This document shows positions 6,691 through 13,222 of a DNA stretch of 15,118 bases, one piece after another. The stretch covers positions 1 to 15,118 of the forward strand of contig JBGPBY010000131.1 in NCBI GenBank assembly GCA_041481485.1. Reading direction: 5' to 3'. The position numbers and the translations under genes were made by a program. The stretch comes from JBGPBY01 sp041481485. GTDB taxonomy: Bacteria; Acidobacteriota; Terriglobia; 20CM-2-55-15. The notes under the pieces are model-generated. The model was not told the origin of the DNA. It saw nothing but the letters and a program-made list of their open reading frames with translations, and did not search any database. Position 1 is the stretch's first letter. The number at the start of each line of letters is the position of its first letter.

Positions 6691-6765
6691 ACTGTAGGCG
6701 CGGTCTATGACCGCGCACATTCTGTAACCGAGACATCGTGCGCGGTCACAGACCGCGCCTACAGT
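6691..6765. repeat. Mirrored pair of palindromic repeat units (GCGC subtype)
   Basis: The left unit (6691-6719) is ACTGTAG plus GCGCGGTC-TAT-GACCGCGC plus ACA. The right unit (6738-6765) is GT plus GCGCGGTC-ACA-GACCGCGC plus CTACAGT. The two are reverse complements over 28 bases except in the loop (ATA against ACA), with a 19-nt spacer. This pair lies between two divergent genes, unlike the others, which sit at gene 3' ends, so terminator function alone cannot explain the family. Confidence 0.88.
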
Positions 6766-6875
6766 CATTGAGTCATTTGGTAATTTGGTGATCGAAGCAA
6801 GTAGATTACACATCGCACAACAAATCATCGGACAGCTCACATTTGCCTGTCTCCGGTGGCTCCATGGAGGACCTT

Positions 6876-7379
6876 ATGCGCAGAATGCTCGTGACACTCA
6901 TGACCATACCCTTCATCGCCACTGCCTGCGGATCTTCAAGCAACTCCCCTGCTCCCGCTGCGAGTAATACCGCGCCGACAGTTGCTCCCCCCAGCGTGGA
7001 TGTATGTTCTCTGGTGACCGCTGAAGAAATGAGCAAGATCGTTGGGGAAGCCGTGACATCCCAGCCCAAAACCCTGCAGACTGGAATCCCGGCATGCGGC
7101 TATAAGGCGAACTCGCGTAATCCAGTTCCAGGCGTGACCATCGCAATTCACAAGCCTGACGGCAAAACCACCTATCAAAGCGCTCAGTCGATGTACAAAA
7201 CGTCGCGCGGCAGAAGCGATGTCAGCGGAATTGGAGAGCAGGCATTCGACAGCGGAGACGGCACCTTTTACGCATTGAAGGGCGACACGTGCCTGGACAT
7301 CGTTCTGGCGCAGAACCCGGATTTGAGGCTGGAACAGTTCAAGAAGATTGCCACAACCGCGATGGGTCGTCTGAACTGA
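6876..7379 (+). CDS. Putative lipoprotein, DUF3558-like
   Basis: A 167-residue exported lipoprotein. The signal MRRMLVTLMTIPFIATAC ends in a lipobox with the lipidated Cys at residue 18, followed by a Ser/Pro/Ala-rich tether. The mature part begins VDVCSLVTAEEMSKIVGEAV and has a second cysteine in IPACGYKA and a third in DTCLDIVL. This layout (CSLVT...ilG...CxY) recalls DUF3558-type lipoproteins; that family link is by pattern only. The ATG at 6876 was chosen over an in-frame ATG at 6843, because GGAGG at 6866-6870 is 5 nt upstream and the lipobox is then well placed. It ends 12 nt from the converging PadR gene. Function unknown. Confidence 0.8.
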   Translation: MRRMLVTLMTIPFIATACGSSSNSPAPAASNTAPTVAPPSVDVCSLVTAEEMSKIVGEAVTSQPKTLQTGIPACGYKANSRNPVPGVTIAIHKPDGKTTYQSAQSMYKTSRGRSDVSGIGEQAFDSGDGTFYALKGDTCLDIVLAQNPDLRLEQFKKIATTAMGRLN

Positions 7380-7391
7380 GCGCAGAGGACT

Positions 7392-7730
7392 TCATGCTTC
7401 CAGGACCTGCGTGACGGCGGTAACAATGCGGTCCCAGACGCGCTTCTCCGCCGTGAGCTGCTTTTTCCCGGTCGAGGTCAGCTTGTACGACTTGATTCGG
7501 CGCGCTTTCTCATTGGTTGTCCACACACCGGCGATCCAGCCTTCCTGTTCCAGCCGATGCAACGCGGGAAACAACGATCCCGCCTGAATGTGGAATGCGC
7601 CGTGCGTTGCCTGCCGAATACGATCGGATATCGCGATGCCATGAAGCGGTTGAAGTTCCAGGGTCCGGAGGATCATCAGATCCAGAGTTCCTCGAAGGAG
7701 GTCCATCTTTTCTTTGCGAATTCCGGACAT
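7392..7730 (-). CDS. PadR family transcriptional regulator
   Basis: A 112-residue winged-helix repressor. It matches the PadR pattern closely: DLLRGTLDLMILRTLELQPL (10-29), HGIAISDRI, then AGSLFPALHRLEQEGWI (50-66), and KSYKLTSTGKKQLTAE at the wing and start of the dimer helix. It resembles the short PadR proteins that, in Acidobacteriota, usually precede large ABC-type (ADOP) permease genes. No permease is adjacent here. The start may be ATG 7730 (GGGAAG 6 nt upstream, partly outside the predicted transcript) or ATG 7706. A perfect TATAAT lies at 7750-7745. PadR proteins are often autoregulated, but no clear operator was found. Effector unknown. Confidence 0.9.
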   Translation of the reverse strand: MSGIRKEKMDLLRGTLDLMILRTLELQPLHGIAISDRIRQATHGAFHIQAGSLFPALHRLEQEGWIAGVWTTNEKARRIKSYKLTSTGKKQLTAEKRVWDRIVTAVTQVLEA

Positions 7731-7744
7731 ACAGGTCTTCCCAT

Positions 7745-7750
7745 ATTATA
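7745..7750 (-). promoter_or_regulatory. Candidate -10 box of the PadR gene
   Basis: Consensus TATAAT on the minus strand, 14 nt before the ATG at 7730. No good -35 is found at 16-18 nt, so the promoter may depend on an activator or on the AT-rich stretch upstream. The implied leader is only about 8 nt. Confidence 0.4.
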
Positions 7751-7820
7751 GAAATCCAATATCGGAACCATATAAGTTTCTCAGAGGATCCGAGGAAACG
7801 GGGACGGAACTGGGCCAGGC

Positions 7821-8690
7821 TCAGTGAGTCATGGCGTAGATCGCGTAATTGATGCCGAGTTCCACGGCACGGCCGGATTCATGAAGGGAACAGGTTCCGA
7901 CGTCGAGCGCCTGCCAGTATTCGCTGATGTCGTTATTGAAATCGATCATCACCTGAATGCGGCCCTTCGGGTCCGAGATCGCCAGAAATTCCACTGGTCC
8001 GGAATCGCTGTTCTTATAGGGAGCGACCATGTCGTGCGGGTCAATATCGTAAAACGCGCTGAAGATCGGATGATTGGCAGGCACGGTTTCGATCTGGCGG
8101 TCCGGGAATACTTTGGCCATCTGTTCGGCCATATTCCGATACTGTTCGTTATTTCTTTCGTTGCCGCGGAAATCATCCATTAACATGAAGCCGCCGCGAT
8201 CAAAGTATTCCCTGAGATTCTTGACATCCTCCGGCCACAAATCCAGGTACCCCGGCTCCGATATATACACGAACGGATACTTGAACAGTTCTTTGCTGTC
8301 GATGTCGACAATCTGAAACTGATCTGGATTTGTCAGAACACTTGTGAGTCTTCCCATATTGTCGGGGAACATCGTGTCGCCATCCGGGTAATCATGGTGC
8401 CATGGGGCTTCGCCCGCCCTGCGCCAGTCCGGCTGCATATGATATTTCACCCGCGCATAAACGAACTGCGCGCGATTGATGTCACGCGGAGCCGAGGACT
8501 CATCGCCGCGGCTATTTGGGGAACCCTGAACGATGCAGCCACGATCATTGTTAAACCGGAATCCACCCCCGCCGCCTCCACCATTGCGTCCAACGCCGAT
8601 GCCGAGCTGTCCCAGATCGATGGGCCCGAACTGCGCATACGCAGTCGTCGCCAACGCAAGGATGGCAGCAACAACGAGCTTCTTTTTCAT
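7821..8690 (-). CDS. Secreted DUF4159 domain-containing protein
   Basis: A 289-residue protein with signal peptide MKKKLVVAAILALATTAYA (1-19) and a glycine-rich stretch (35-43). The DUF4159 domain follows: AQFVYARVKYHMQPDWR (74-90), WHHDYPDGDTMF (97-108), RLTSVLTN, DSKELFKYPFVYISEPGYL (131-149), LREYFDRGGFMLMDDFRG (159-176), then NHPIF and a C-terminal GRAVELGINYAIYAMTH. The fold resembles a class I glutamine amidotransferase-like flavodoxin layer, but the family has no known reaction. Elsewhere DUF4159 proteins often belong to MoxR/DUF58/vWA-type operons; here the gene stands alone between PadR and the divergent sodC. The upstream sequence has no clear ribosome binding site. Exported location is firm, function is unknown. 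Confidence 0.88.
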   Translation of the reverse strand: MKKKLVVAAILALATTAYAQFGPIDLGQLGIGVGRNGGGGGGGFRFNNDRGCIVQGSPNSRGDESSAPRDINRAQFVYARVKYHMQPDWRRAGEAPWHHDYPDGDTMFPDNMGRLTSVLTNPDQFQIVDIDSKELFKYPFVYISEPGYLDLWPEDVKNLREYFDRGGFMLMDDFRGNERNNEQYRNMAEQMAKVFPDRQIETVPANHPIFSAFYDIDPHDMVAPYKNSDSGPVEFLAISDPKGRIQVMIDFNNDISEYWQALDVGTCSLHESGRAVELGINYAIYAMTH

Positions 8691-8843
8691 CTTGAGTGAG
8701 AGTTTACACCGATAATTCGTGCCCGGATTGAGGAATATTCGCGTATCTGGCAGGTATCCCTTCTCACCGGCCGCTGCGCGTCCCCTTCTCCCGTTTGGAG
8801 CTGATTTTTACGCATAGGACCGTGTTGGACACAGGAGGCAGGA

Positions 8844-8880
8844 AAATGTGAGCGGTCAAATGATTTGTCCGCCCACATTT
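8844..8880. repeat. 37-bp near-perfect palindrome between divergent genes
   Basis: Left arm AAATGTG-A-GCGG-T-CAAAT (8844-8861), centre G8862, right arm ATTTG-T-CCGC-C-CACATTT (8863-8880). The arms pair at 16 of 18 positions. It lies in the 285-nt gap between the starts of the DUF4159 gene and sodC, about 95 nt before sodC. It could be an operator, a DNA cruciform or an RNA hairpin. The pieces GCGGTC and CCGCCCACA also occur in the palindromic repeat family, so it may be a distant member with an enlarged loop. A run of seven T follows at 8893-8899, too far away for a normal terminator. Nothing else recognisable was found in this gap apart from the sodC -10 box. Confidence 0.75.
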
Positions 8881-8962
8881 GATGTGATCTGTTGTTTTTT
8901 TCAGAATCCGAAGCAGGCCGGCGTAATCCTCATTTCTTTCGAAAGATGTCCAGCGCGTTGGA

Positions 8963-8968
8963 TATACT
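8963..8968 (+). promoter_or_regulatory. Candidate -10 box of sodC (leaderless)
   Basis: TATACT ends 7 nt before the ATG at 8976, so transcription would begin at the start codon. No Shine-Dalgarno sequence precedes the ATG. A recognisable -35 is lacking. Confidence 0.4.
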
Positions 8969-8975
8969 TTTCGCC

Positions 8976-9503
8976 ATGAATATAAAAACTGTTCTCTCAT
9001 TTGCAAGCTCGTTGATCATGGCGGCCACGCTCACGTCCTTCGCGGCCGGCAAACCAGTCAAGGTAGAACTCAAGGACGGAACGGGAAAGAGCGTCGGCAC
9101 GGCCGAGCTGACGTCCGAAAAAAAGGGCGTCAGTATCAAACTCGATCTTAAAGGCCTGACACCTGGCGAGCATGCCATTCATATTCACGCGGCCGCAAAG
9201 TGCGACGGCCCGGCATTTACGTCAGCGGGCGGCCATTTCAATCCGGAAATGAAACAACACGGACTCAAGAATGCGATGGGACCTCACGCCGGAGACATTC
9301 CCGACTTCATGGTCGATGCGAAAGGGAGTGCGAAAGCTACCGTTGTGGCGTCGAACGTGACGATGGGAACGGACAAAGACTCCATTTTCAGCAACGGCGG
9401 TACCGCGCTGGTAGTCCATGCCAAGGCGGACGATATGAAGACCGATCCGTCGGGAAATGCCGGGGACCGAATCGCATGCGGAGTGATTTCGCAACCAAAG
9501 TAA
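8976..9503 (+). CDS. sodC: Periplasmic Cu/Zn superoxide dismutase
   Basis: A 175-residue exported enzyme that converts superoxide to oxygen and hydrogen peroxide in the periplasm. The signal peptide covers about 1-24 (MNIKTVLSFASSLIMAATLT, cleavage near SFAAG). All active-site residues are visible: copper ligands H69 and H71 (HAIHIHA), the bridging H87 (GGHFNP) and H148 (VVHAKADD); zinc ligands H87, H95 (QHG), H104 and D107 (PHAGD); disulfide C76-C168; and the guiding arginine R165 in GDRIACGVI. The ATG at 8976 was chosen over the in-frame ATG at 8892 because it gives the signal peptide directly. It is followed after 18 nt by the SUMF1-like gene, so the two are likely one transcript. The enzyme should be fully active. 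Confidence 0.95.
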   Translation: MNIKTVLSFASSLIMAATLTSFAAGKPVKVELKDGTGKSVGTAELTSEKKGVSIKLDLKGLTPGEHAIHIHAAAKCDGPAFTSAGGHFNPEMKQHGLKNAMGPHAGDIPDFMVDAKGSAKATVVASNVTMGTDKDSIFSNGGTALVVHAKADDMKTDPSGNAGDRIACGVISQPK

Positions 9504-9521
9504 ATTCATAAGGAGGCCATC

Positions 9522-10352
9522 ATGAAAAGCTCCCTTCGAAGTTCAGGCTTCGCTGTCTTTCTTGCTGCCGCACTTTCCTGTACCGCTGCTGCCCAGCAGC
9601 AGGCGCCAGCAGCAGCCAGAGGAGCCGCCGCACCCCCGGAACCTCCGGTGAAAATGGAATTCATCAAAATTCCCGCCGGGGAATTCATGATGGGCTGTTC
9701 GATGGGCGACACGATGTGCGACGCCGCGACAGACTTCTTCAAGGGTATGAACCTGGGCACGCTCAAAGAAACGCCGGCGCACATGGTGAAGATCAGCAAG
9801 CCGTTCGAAATCGGCAAGTATGTTGTCACACAGGGCCAATGGCAGATGATGGTGGGAAGTCCGAGTCCCAGTACATTCCAAAAAGGCGATAACTTCCCCG
9901 TGGAAAACGTCAGCTGGATCCAGGTGCAGGATTTTCTGACCCAGATCAATTCCAAGAACGATGGTTTCAAGTATCGTCTTCCCACCGAAGCAGAATGGGA
10001 ATACGCTGCCCGCGCCGGAACGACCGGACCCAGCACCGGCGACCTGGATGCCGTCGCCTGGTACGATCAGAAAGGTGGTCCGCTAACGAAGCCAGTCGGG
10101 AAAAAGGCTCCTAATGCATGGGGCCTGTATGACGTTCAGGGAAACGTGTGGCAGTGGGTGGAAGACGCCTACAGCGATTACAAGAAGAATGCGGTAACCG
10201 ATCCGACCAATACCAAGGGGGATAACAAAGTACTGCGGGGCGGTTCCTGGGACATGCCGGCCTCGGTAGCCCGGGTTTCCGCACGCCTGGCCATTCCGGC
10301 TAAATTCAAGAACAACAACACCGGACTCCGCCTGGTGCGTGAAGCGAAGTAA
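9522..10352 (+). CDS. Secreted SUMF1/FGE-sulfatase-domain protein, catalytic cysteines absent
   Basis: A 276-residue exported protein. The signal peptide runs to about residue 24 (...CTAAAQQQ), then an Ala/Pro-rich linker. The SUMF1 (formylglycine-generating enzyme-like) domain spans 44-276: MEFIKIPAGEFMMG (45-58), KPFEIGKYVVTQGQW (93-107), FPVENVSW (125-132), YRLPTEAEWEYAARAGT (151-167), NAWGLYDVQGNVWQWVEDAY (198-217), VLRGGSW (237-243) and GLRLVREAK (268-276). True formylglycine-generating enzymes carry two catalytic cysteines after RGGSW; here the stretch DMPASVARVSARLAI has none. It is therefore probably a ligand-binding or structural member rather than a sulfatase activator, and no sulfatase gene is near. 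AAGGAGG at 9510-9516 fixes the start. It overlaps the next gene by 14 bases. Confidence 0.9.
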   Translation: MKSSLRSSGFAVFLAAALSCTAAAQQQAPAAARGAAAPPEPPVKMEFIKIPAGEFMMGCSMGDTMCDAATDFFKGMNLGTLKETPAHMVKISKPFEIGKYVVTQGQWQMMVGSPSPSTFQKGDNFPVENVSWIQVQDFLTQINSKNDGFKYRLPTEAEWEYAARAGTTGPSTGDLDAVAWYDQKGGPLTKPVGKKAPNAWGLYDVQGNVWQWVEDAYSDYKKNAVTDPTNTKGDNKVLRGGSWDMPASVARVSARLAIPAKFKNNNTGLRLVREAK

Positions 10353-10824
10353 TCCTTTCGCTCTTGTCCTTCTCTCGTTGATATTCGCCGGTTGCGGGTC
10401 AACCGAATCGCCCCAACCGGCGGAACCACCTCCAACCGACACGCCGTCAGAAACCGCGCCGTCTCCGGCACCGGCAGCTCGTTATGATTTCACCGGCACC
10501 TGGACCATGACCAGGTCCGTGTCTTCCGGCATTACGCGCGAAAACTCCGATGGTCTTCGCGGTGGAAAAACGCCGAGTGATCCGTTCGACTGGGTCCTTA
10601 CCATCTTCATGAGCGGAGACGGGATTCGTCTGTTCTCGGTGCAAGGCATCGATCGTGGCGAAATGAGCGATGTCACCATCAACGCAAAGGGAGAAATGCA
10701 GTTTCAACTGGAAAGCAGTCAGAAGGCATTTCGCTGCATTGCGTCTGATCCGGCAAAACTGGTATGCGTCTGGAACGGCCACGAAAGCCAGATGCGCGCA
10801 GAATTCCGAAAACGCGGGGGGTAG
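10339..10824 (+). CDS. Hypothetical lipoprotein
   Basis: A 161-residue lipoprotein of unknown function. The N-terminus MKRSNPFALVLLSLIFAGC is a good lipoprotein signal with the lipidated Cys at 19. It is followed by a Pro/Thr/Ser-rich tether (20-47). The mature domain starts YDFTGTWTMTRSV (49-61) and has alternating hydrophobic strands through GEMQFQLESS and KAFRCIAS...LVCVWNGHES, consistent with a small beta-barrel (lipocalin-like) fold. That fold is a guess from pattern only. The start is a GTG at 10339, inside the end of the SUMF1-like gene in another frame; there is no clear ribosome binding site, so it is probably translationally coupled. Third gene of the sodC operon. I do not recognise a named family. 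Confidence 0.75.
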   Translation: MKRSNPFALVLLSLIFAGCGSTESPQPAEPPPTDTPSETAPSPAPAARYDFTGTWTMTRSVSSGITRENSDGLRGGKTPSDPFDWVLTIFMSGDGIRLFSVQGIDRGEMSDVTINAKGEMQFQLESSQKAFRCIASDPAKLVCVWNGHESQMRAEFRKRGG

Positions 10825-10878
10825 CGGCTCCGCCGGCACGGAAAGAAACTCGATATCATTAAAATTCGGATTGTTTCA

Positions 10879-11072
10879 GCCGCGTTAGCGGCGGCAGCAA
10901 ATAGCCACGGGCGTAAGCCCGTGGAATACCTTGCACCACATCCTCTTAGCCGCAGCGCGGCGGCAGTTCCCATTTTTTCAGATCTGTCGCGCCTCCGGCG
11001 CTCTAACGGGTCTTGATTCTGGGCCACCGGCTGACGCCGGTGGCTAAGGGAAAGTGCCGCCGCTACGCGGCT
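10879..11072. repeat. Cluster of extragenic palindromes (second repeat family)
   Basis: Six short hairpins in under 200 bp: GCCGC-GTTA-GCGGC (10879-10892), CCACGGGC-GTAA-GCCCGTGG (10905-10924), CCGC-AGC-GCGG (10950-10960), GCGCC-TCC-GGCGC (10989-11001), GCCACCGGC-TGAC-GCCGGTGGC (11023-11044) and GCCGC-CGCTAC-GCGGC, best read in reverse as GCCGC-GTA-GCGGC (11060-11072). The first and third share AGCCGC...GCGGCGGCA, and the sixth is its reverse complement, so the cluster is partly mirrored. No open reading frame with coding character crosses it. It lies directly after the sodC operon and could end or protect that transcript. It differs in sequence from the GACCGCGC family elsewhere in the window. 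Confidence 0.8.
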
Positions 11073-11103
11073 CGGAATCCCCCTTATTCGTTTCACACAT
11101 GCC

Positions 11104-11140
11104 GAACTATGACCACCCCCACAGTCGGAACCTCATTCAT
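11104..11140. repeat. Decayed copy of the GGGC-subtype repeat tail
   Basis: GACCACCCCCACAGTCGGAACC (11111-11132, quoted in two parts: GACCACCCCCACAG then TCGGAACC) matches the window-start copy at 18 of 22 positions, and the similarity continues as TCATTCATTC against GCATGCAGCC. The palindromic stem is no longer intact. This supports the view that the element extends about 20 nt beyond its hairpin. Confidence 0.5.
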
Positions 11141-11327
11141 TCTGCGGAATTCAAACTGAGTCACCTTAATTTTGATTTACTGGCAGGCAGAATGGGCTCG
11201 ATGTATGATGCTACCGCCGAATCGAAACAGTGGTTAAAGTGCGCATGAAATCCGAGGAATCTGCTTGTCCCCAGTTCCGAAAAGGAGCTGGAATTCTGGC
11301 TATTTTGAGGATAAAAGGTGAGGCCAC
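11141..11327. other. Intergenic leader before the secreted-protein operon
   Basis: No coding features are seen here. A weak promoter candidate is CTGGCA (11180-11185), an 18-nt spacer and TATGAT (11204-11209), which would leave a leader of about 110 nt. No riboswitch or attenuator pattern is recognisable. AGGTGAGG just before the ATG at 11328 is the ribosome binding site of the next gene. Together with 10825-11140 this forms the largest gene-free stretch of the window, 503 nt. Confidence 0.4.
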
Positions 11328-12626
11328 ATGAAAGCTAAATGGATAGTTGTTCTGTGCCTGATCATCGTGACTGCCGCGTTGGCTCAACAGGCTCCCGGAG
11401 GAAGAGGCGGTGCGGCGCCGGCACAACAGGCTCCCGGTGCAGCTCCCGCAGGCAGAGGTGGAGGGGCGGGCGGAGGCGGGAGAGGCGGGACAACGGCCAT
11501 TCAGGGACCGCCGGCAGGAATACAGCCTCTGGAAACGGACTTGTTTACCTCCAAAAATTTCTACAAGGATCAGGCGAACTGGCTGGATAAGCGCTACTAC
11601 CGGTGCAATACGCCGCAGGTGCTTTCCGAGATTTGGAGCCGGGGCCGGATCGGAACGAATCCTCCTGCTTCTGCGACGTGGGGCGATTGCAATCGGGACC
11701 TCACGCGGGAAAGCATCCTGAGTCCCTATCCCTATAAAACCGCCAAGGAACATTACGCGGCGCTTCTTGCCGCGGCCAAGGCCAAGGGCGGGCCCACCGT
11801 TTATACCAAGGCAACGACGCCGGACTGGGACGGATACTATCAGCGCGACGCACAGGCCGATCATGGCTCGGAATGGATCTGGGGAGTCAGCCAGGCCCCC
11901 ACGGTGCTTGCTCTGCTCACGCCGGAGTATCAGAAGCGGATGGTCCAGCTGATTTATCACGAAGCCAACACGAACTCGCCGCAGTGGAGCGCCTCATTCT
12001 GCTATCCGGAAGGATTCATGCGGTGGTGGGCCCAGCCGTCGCGGGCCGGGGATTTCCAGCTCACGATGACCCCCTGGATGGTGCAAACGATCTCAGGCAT
12101 CGCGGATAACTTCCTTCGCCAGATCATGATCGGCAAGGAACAGCATGTTCAAAAGGTGCCCCAGTGGTACGGAGAATCCATTGGATTCTGGGATGGGACG
12201 ACTCTGGTTTTCTGGACAGCGAATATTCAGGGCTGGACACTGACGCATTCGATGTTCGAATTCAGCGACAAGATGGAGACCGTGGAAACCTTCAAGCCCG
12301 CCTACGATGCCGCCGGCAAATTCGTCGGGCTGGATCACGAAGCCGTGTTTTACGACCCCGATGCTTTCGTCGCTCCGGTGCGTGCCACCTATCGCTTTGC
12401 GCGCAGGGCCACGGTCGACGATCAAAATCGCCGGTACACGTATATCGAGTGCCTGAGCAATATCCAGAACACCGATGGCCGGCCGAAGCAGCTCACCAAC
12501 GCCGATCCGCGCTATGTCGATTACTATGGCCGGCCCTGGGCCATAAACTGGGAAAAGAATTTTGAAAAGGACTGGGATAAACCAGCGGCAGAAGTTCCGA
12601 AGGAAATACTCGATATTTTTAAATAG
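11328..12626 (+). CDS. Secreted protein of unknown function with WDGTTLVFWT motif
   Basis: A 432-residue exported protein. The signal peptide MKAKWIVVLCLIIVTAALAQ (1-20) is followed by a low-complexity Gln/Pro/Ala/Gly/Arg stretch (20-55) of a type common in Acidobacteriota secreted proteins. The C-terminal half holds YGESIGFWDGTTLVFWT (281-297), then WTLTHSMFEFSDKMETVETF (303-322) and EAVFYDPDAFVAPVRATYRF (338-357). I recognise this as a widespread family of uncharacterised secreted proteins (GxSxGxWxGxTLVV type) that often sit beside DUF6152 genes, as here. No catalytic motif is evident. There are four cysteines in the mature part (C93, C121, C225, C375), which could form disulfides. AGGTGAGG supports the start. 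The DUF6152 gene follows after 16 nt. Confidence 0.85.
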   Translation: MKAKWIVVLCLIIVTAALAQQAPGGRGGAAPAQQAPGAAPAGRGGGAGGGGRGGTTAIQGPPAGIQPLETDLFTSKNFYKDQANWLDKRYYRCNTPQVLSEIWSRGRIGTNPPASATWGDCNRDLTRESILSPYPYKTAKEHYAALLAAAKAKGGPTVYTKATTPDWDGYYQRDAQADHGSEWIWGVSQAPTVLALLTPEYQKRMVQLIYHEANTNSPQWSASFCYPEGFMRWWAQPSRAGDFQLTMTPWMVQTISGIADNFLRQIMIGKEQHVQKVPQWYGESIGFWDGTTLVFWTANIQGWTLTHSMFEFSDKMETVETFKPAYDAAGKFVGLDHEAVFYDPDAFVAPVRATYRFARRATVDDQNRRYTYIECLSNIQNTDGRPKQLTNADPRYVDYYGRPWAINWEKNFEKDWDKPAAEVPKEILDIFK

Positions 12627-12642
12627 GGAGAGGGATCAATCG

Positions 12643-13125
12643 ATGAAATCTAAATTGTGGCTCATCACCGCCGTTACGATTCTTTGCACAATTGCGTCAG
12701 TCACCCCGGTTTTATCGCATCATTCGTTCGCCATGTACGATCAGGACAAGACCGTGGTGTTGACGGGAGTGGTGAAGGGGTTTTCCGCTCAGGCTAACCA
12801 CGCGGAAATCCATTTTTATCTGGTCGCGCCCGATCGCAAGGGAGTGGCGAAAGGTCCGGACGGAAAACCGGTAGAGTGGGGTGTGGAAATGGCCGGCGCA
12901 GCCGCAGTCGCCCAGCAGGGAATCACGGCGGCCACCTTTGCGCCCCCTACGGTATTCAGCGTCAAGCTGAATCCGCTGCGGGACGGCACCAATTTTGGCT
13001 CGCGGATCGGCGCCATTGCGAAGTGCCCGGTCGATCCGGCCACGAACAAACCGAAATTGCCTGCAGCTGACAAACACTGTGATTCGGTTCCCGGTGCTAC
13101 GCTTCTCGGCGGAAACACTTTCTAG
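12643..13125 (+). CDS. DUF6152-like secreted protein
   Basis: A 160-residue exported protein. The signal peptide covers about 1-25, and the mature chain begins HHSFAMYDQDKTVVLTGVVK (26-45), the hallmark of DUF6152 proteins. The usual follow-on, a short beta-rich domain, is seen as HAEIHFYLVAPD and VEWGVEMAGA. The C-terminal part (FSVKLNPLRDGTNFGSRIGA then KCPVDPATNKPKLPAADKHC) has two cysteines. The double histidine at the mature N-terminus could bind copper or another metal, but this is inference; no function is established. The ATG at 12643 was chosen over the in-frame ATG at 12562, which would overlap the upstream gene. GGGAGAGGGA at 12626-12635 is well spaced, and the signal peptide then starts directly. 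Second gene of its operon; a repeat pair follows. Confidence 0.85.
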   Translation: MKSKLWLITAVTILCTIASVTPVLSHHSFAMYDQDKTVVLTGVVKGFSAQANHAEIHFYLVAPDRKGVAKGPDGKPVEWGVEMAGAAAVAQQGITAATFAPPTVFSVKLNPLRDGTNFGSRIGAIAKCPVDPATNKPKLPAADKHCDSVPGATLLGGNTF

Positions 13126-13146
13126 AATATTCGTCCATCTCCACTC

Positions 13147-13217
13147 TGTAGGCGCGGTCTATGACCGCGCAATATTCATACGTTAGAAATTGCGCGCGGT
13201 CACAGACCGCGCCTACA
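13147..13217. repeat. Mirrored pair of palindromic repeat units between convergent genes
   Basis: The left unit (13147-13173) is TGTAG plus GCGCGGTC-TAT-GACCGCGC plus AAT. The right unit (13189-13217) is ATTGC plus GCGCGGTC-ACA-GACCGCGC plus CTACA. The spacer is about 15 nt. As in the pair at 6691-6765, the right unit has loop ACA where the left, read in reverse, has ATA. It fills the gap between the DUF6152 gene and the converging cytochrome gene and could terminate or stabilise both transcripts. Confidence 0.88.
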
Positions 13218-13222
13218 GGTTC

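Noticed and set aside
8882..8899. Rho-independent terminator formed by the 37-bp palindrome and the T-run
   Set aside because: The T-run starts about 13 nt after the stem, and no plus-strand gene ends upstream of it.
9522..10352. Genuine formylglycine-generating enzyme
   Set aside because: No cysteines follow RGGSW where the catalytic pair should be, and there is no sulfatase nearby.
11181..11199. Sigma-54 promoter (TGGCA element)
   Set aside because: The required GC element at the -12 position with TTGC is absent at the fixed spacing.
11211..11960. 249-residue minus-strand frame opposite the secreted protein
   Set aside because: It is low-complexity, Arg/Ser-rich shadow sequence; the plus strand has signal peptide, ribosome binding site and family motif.
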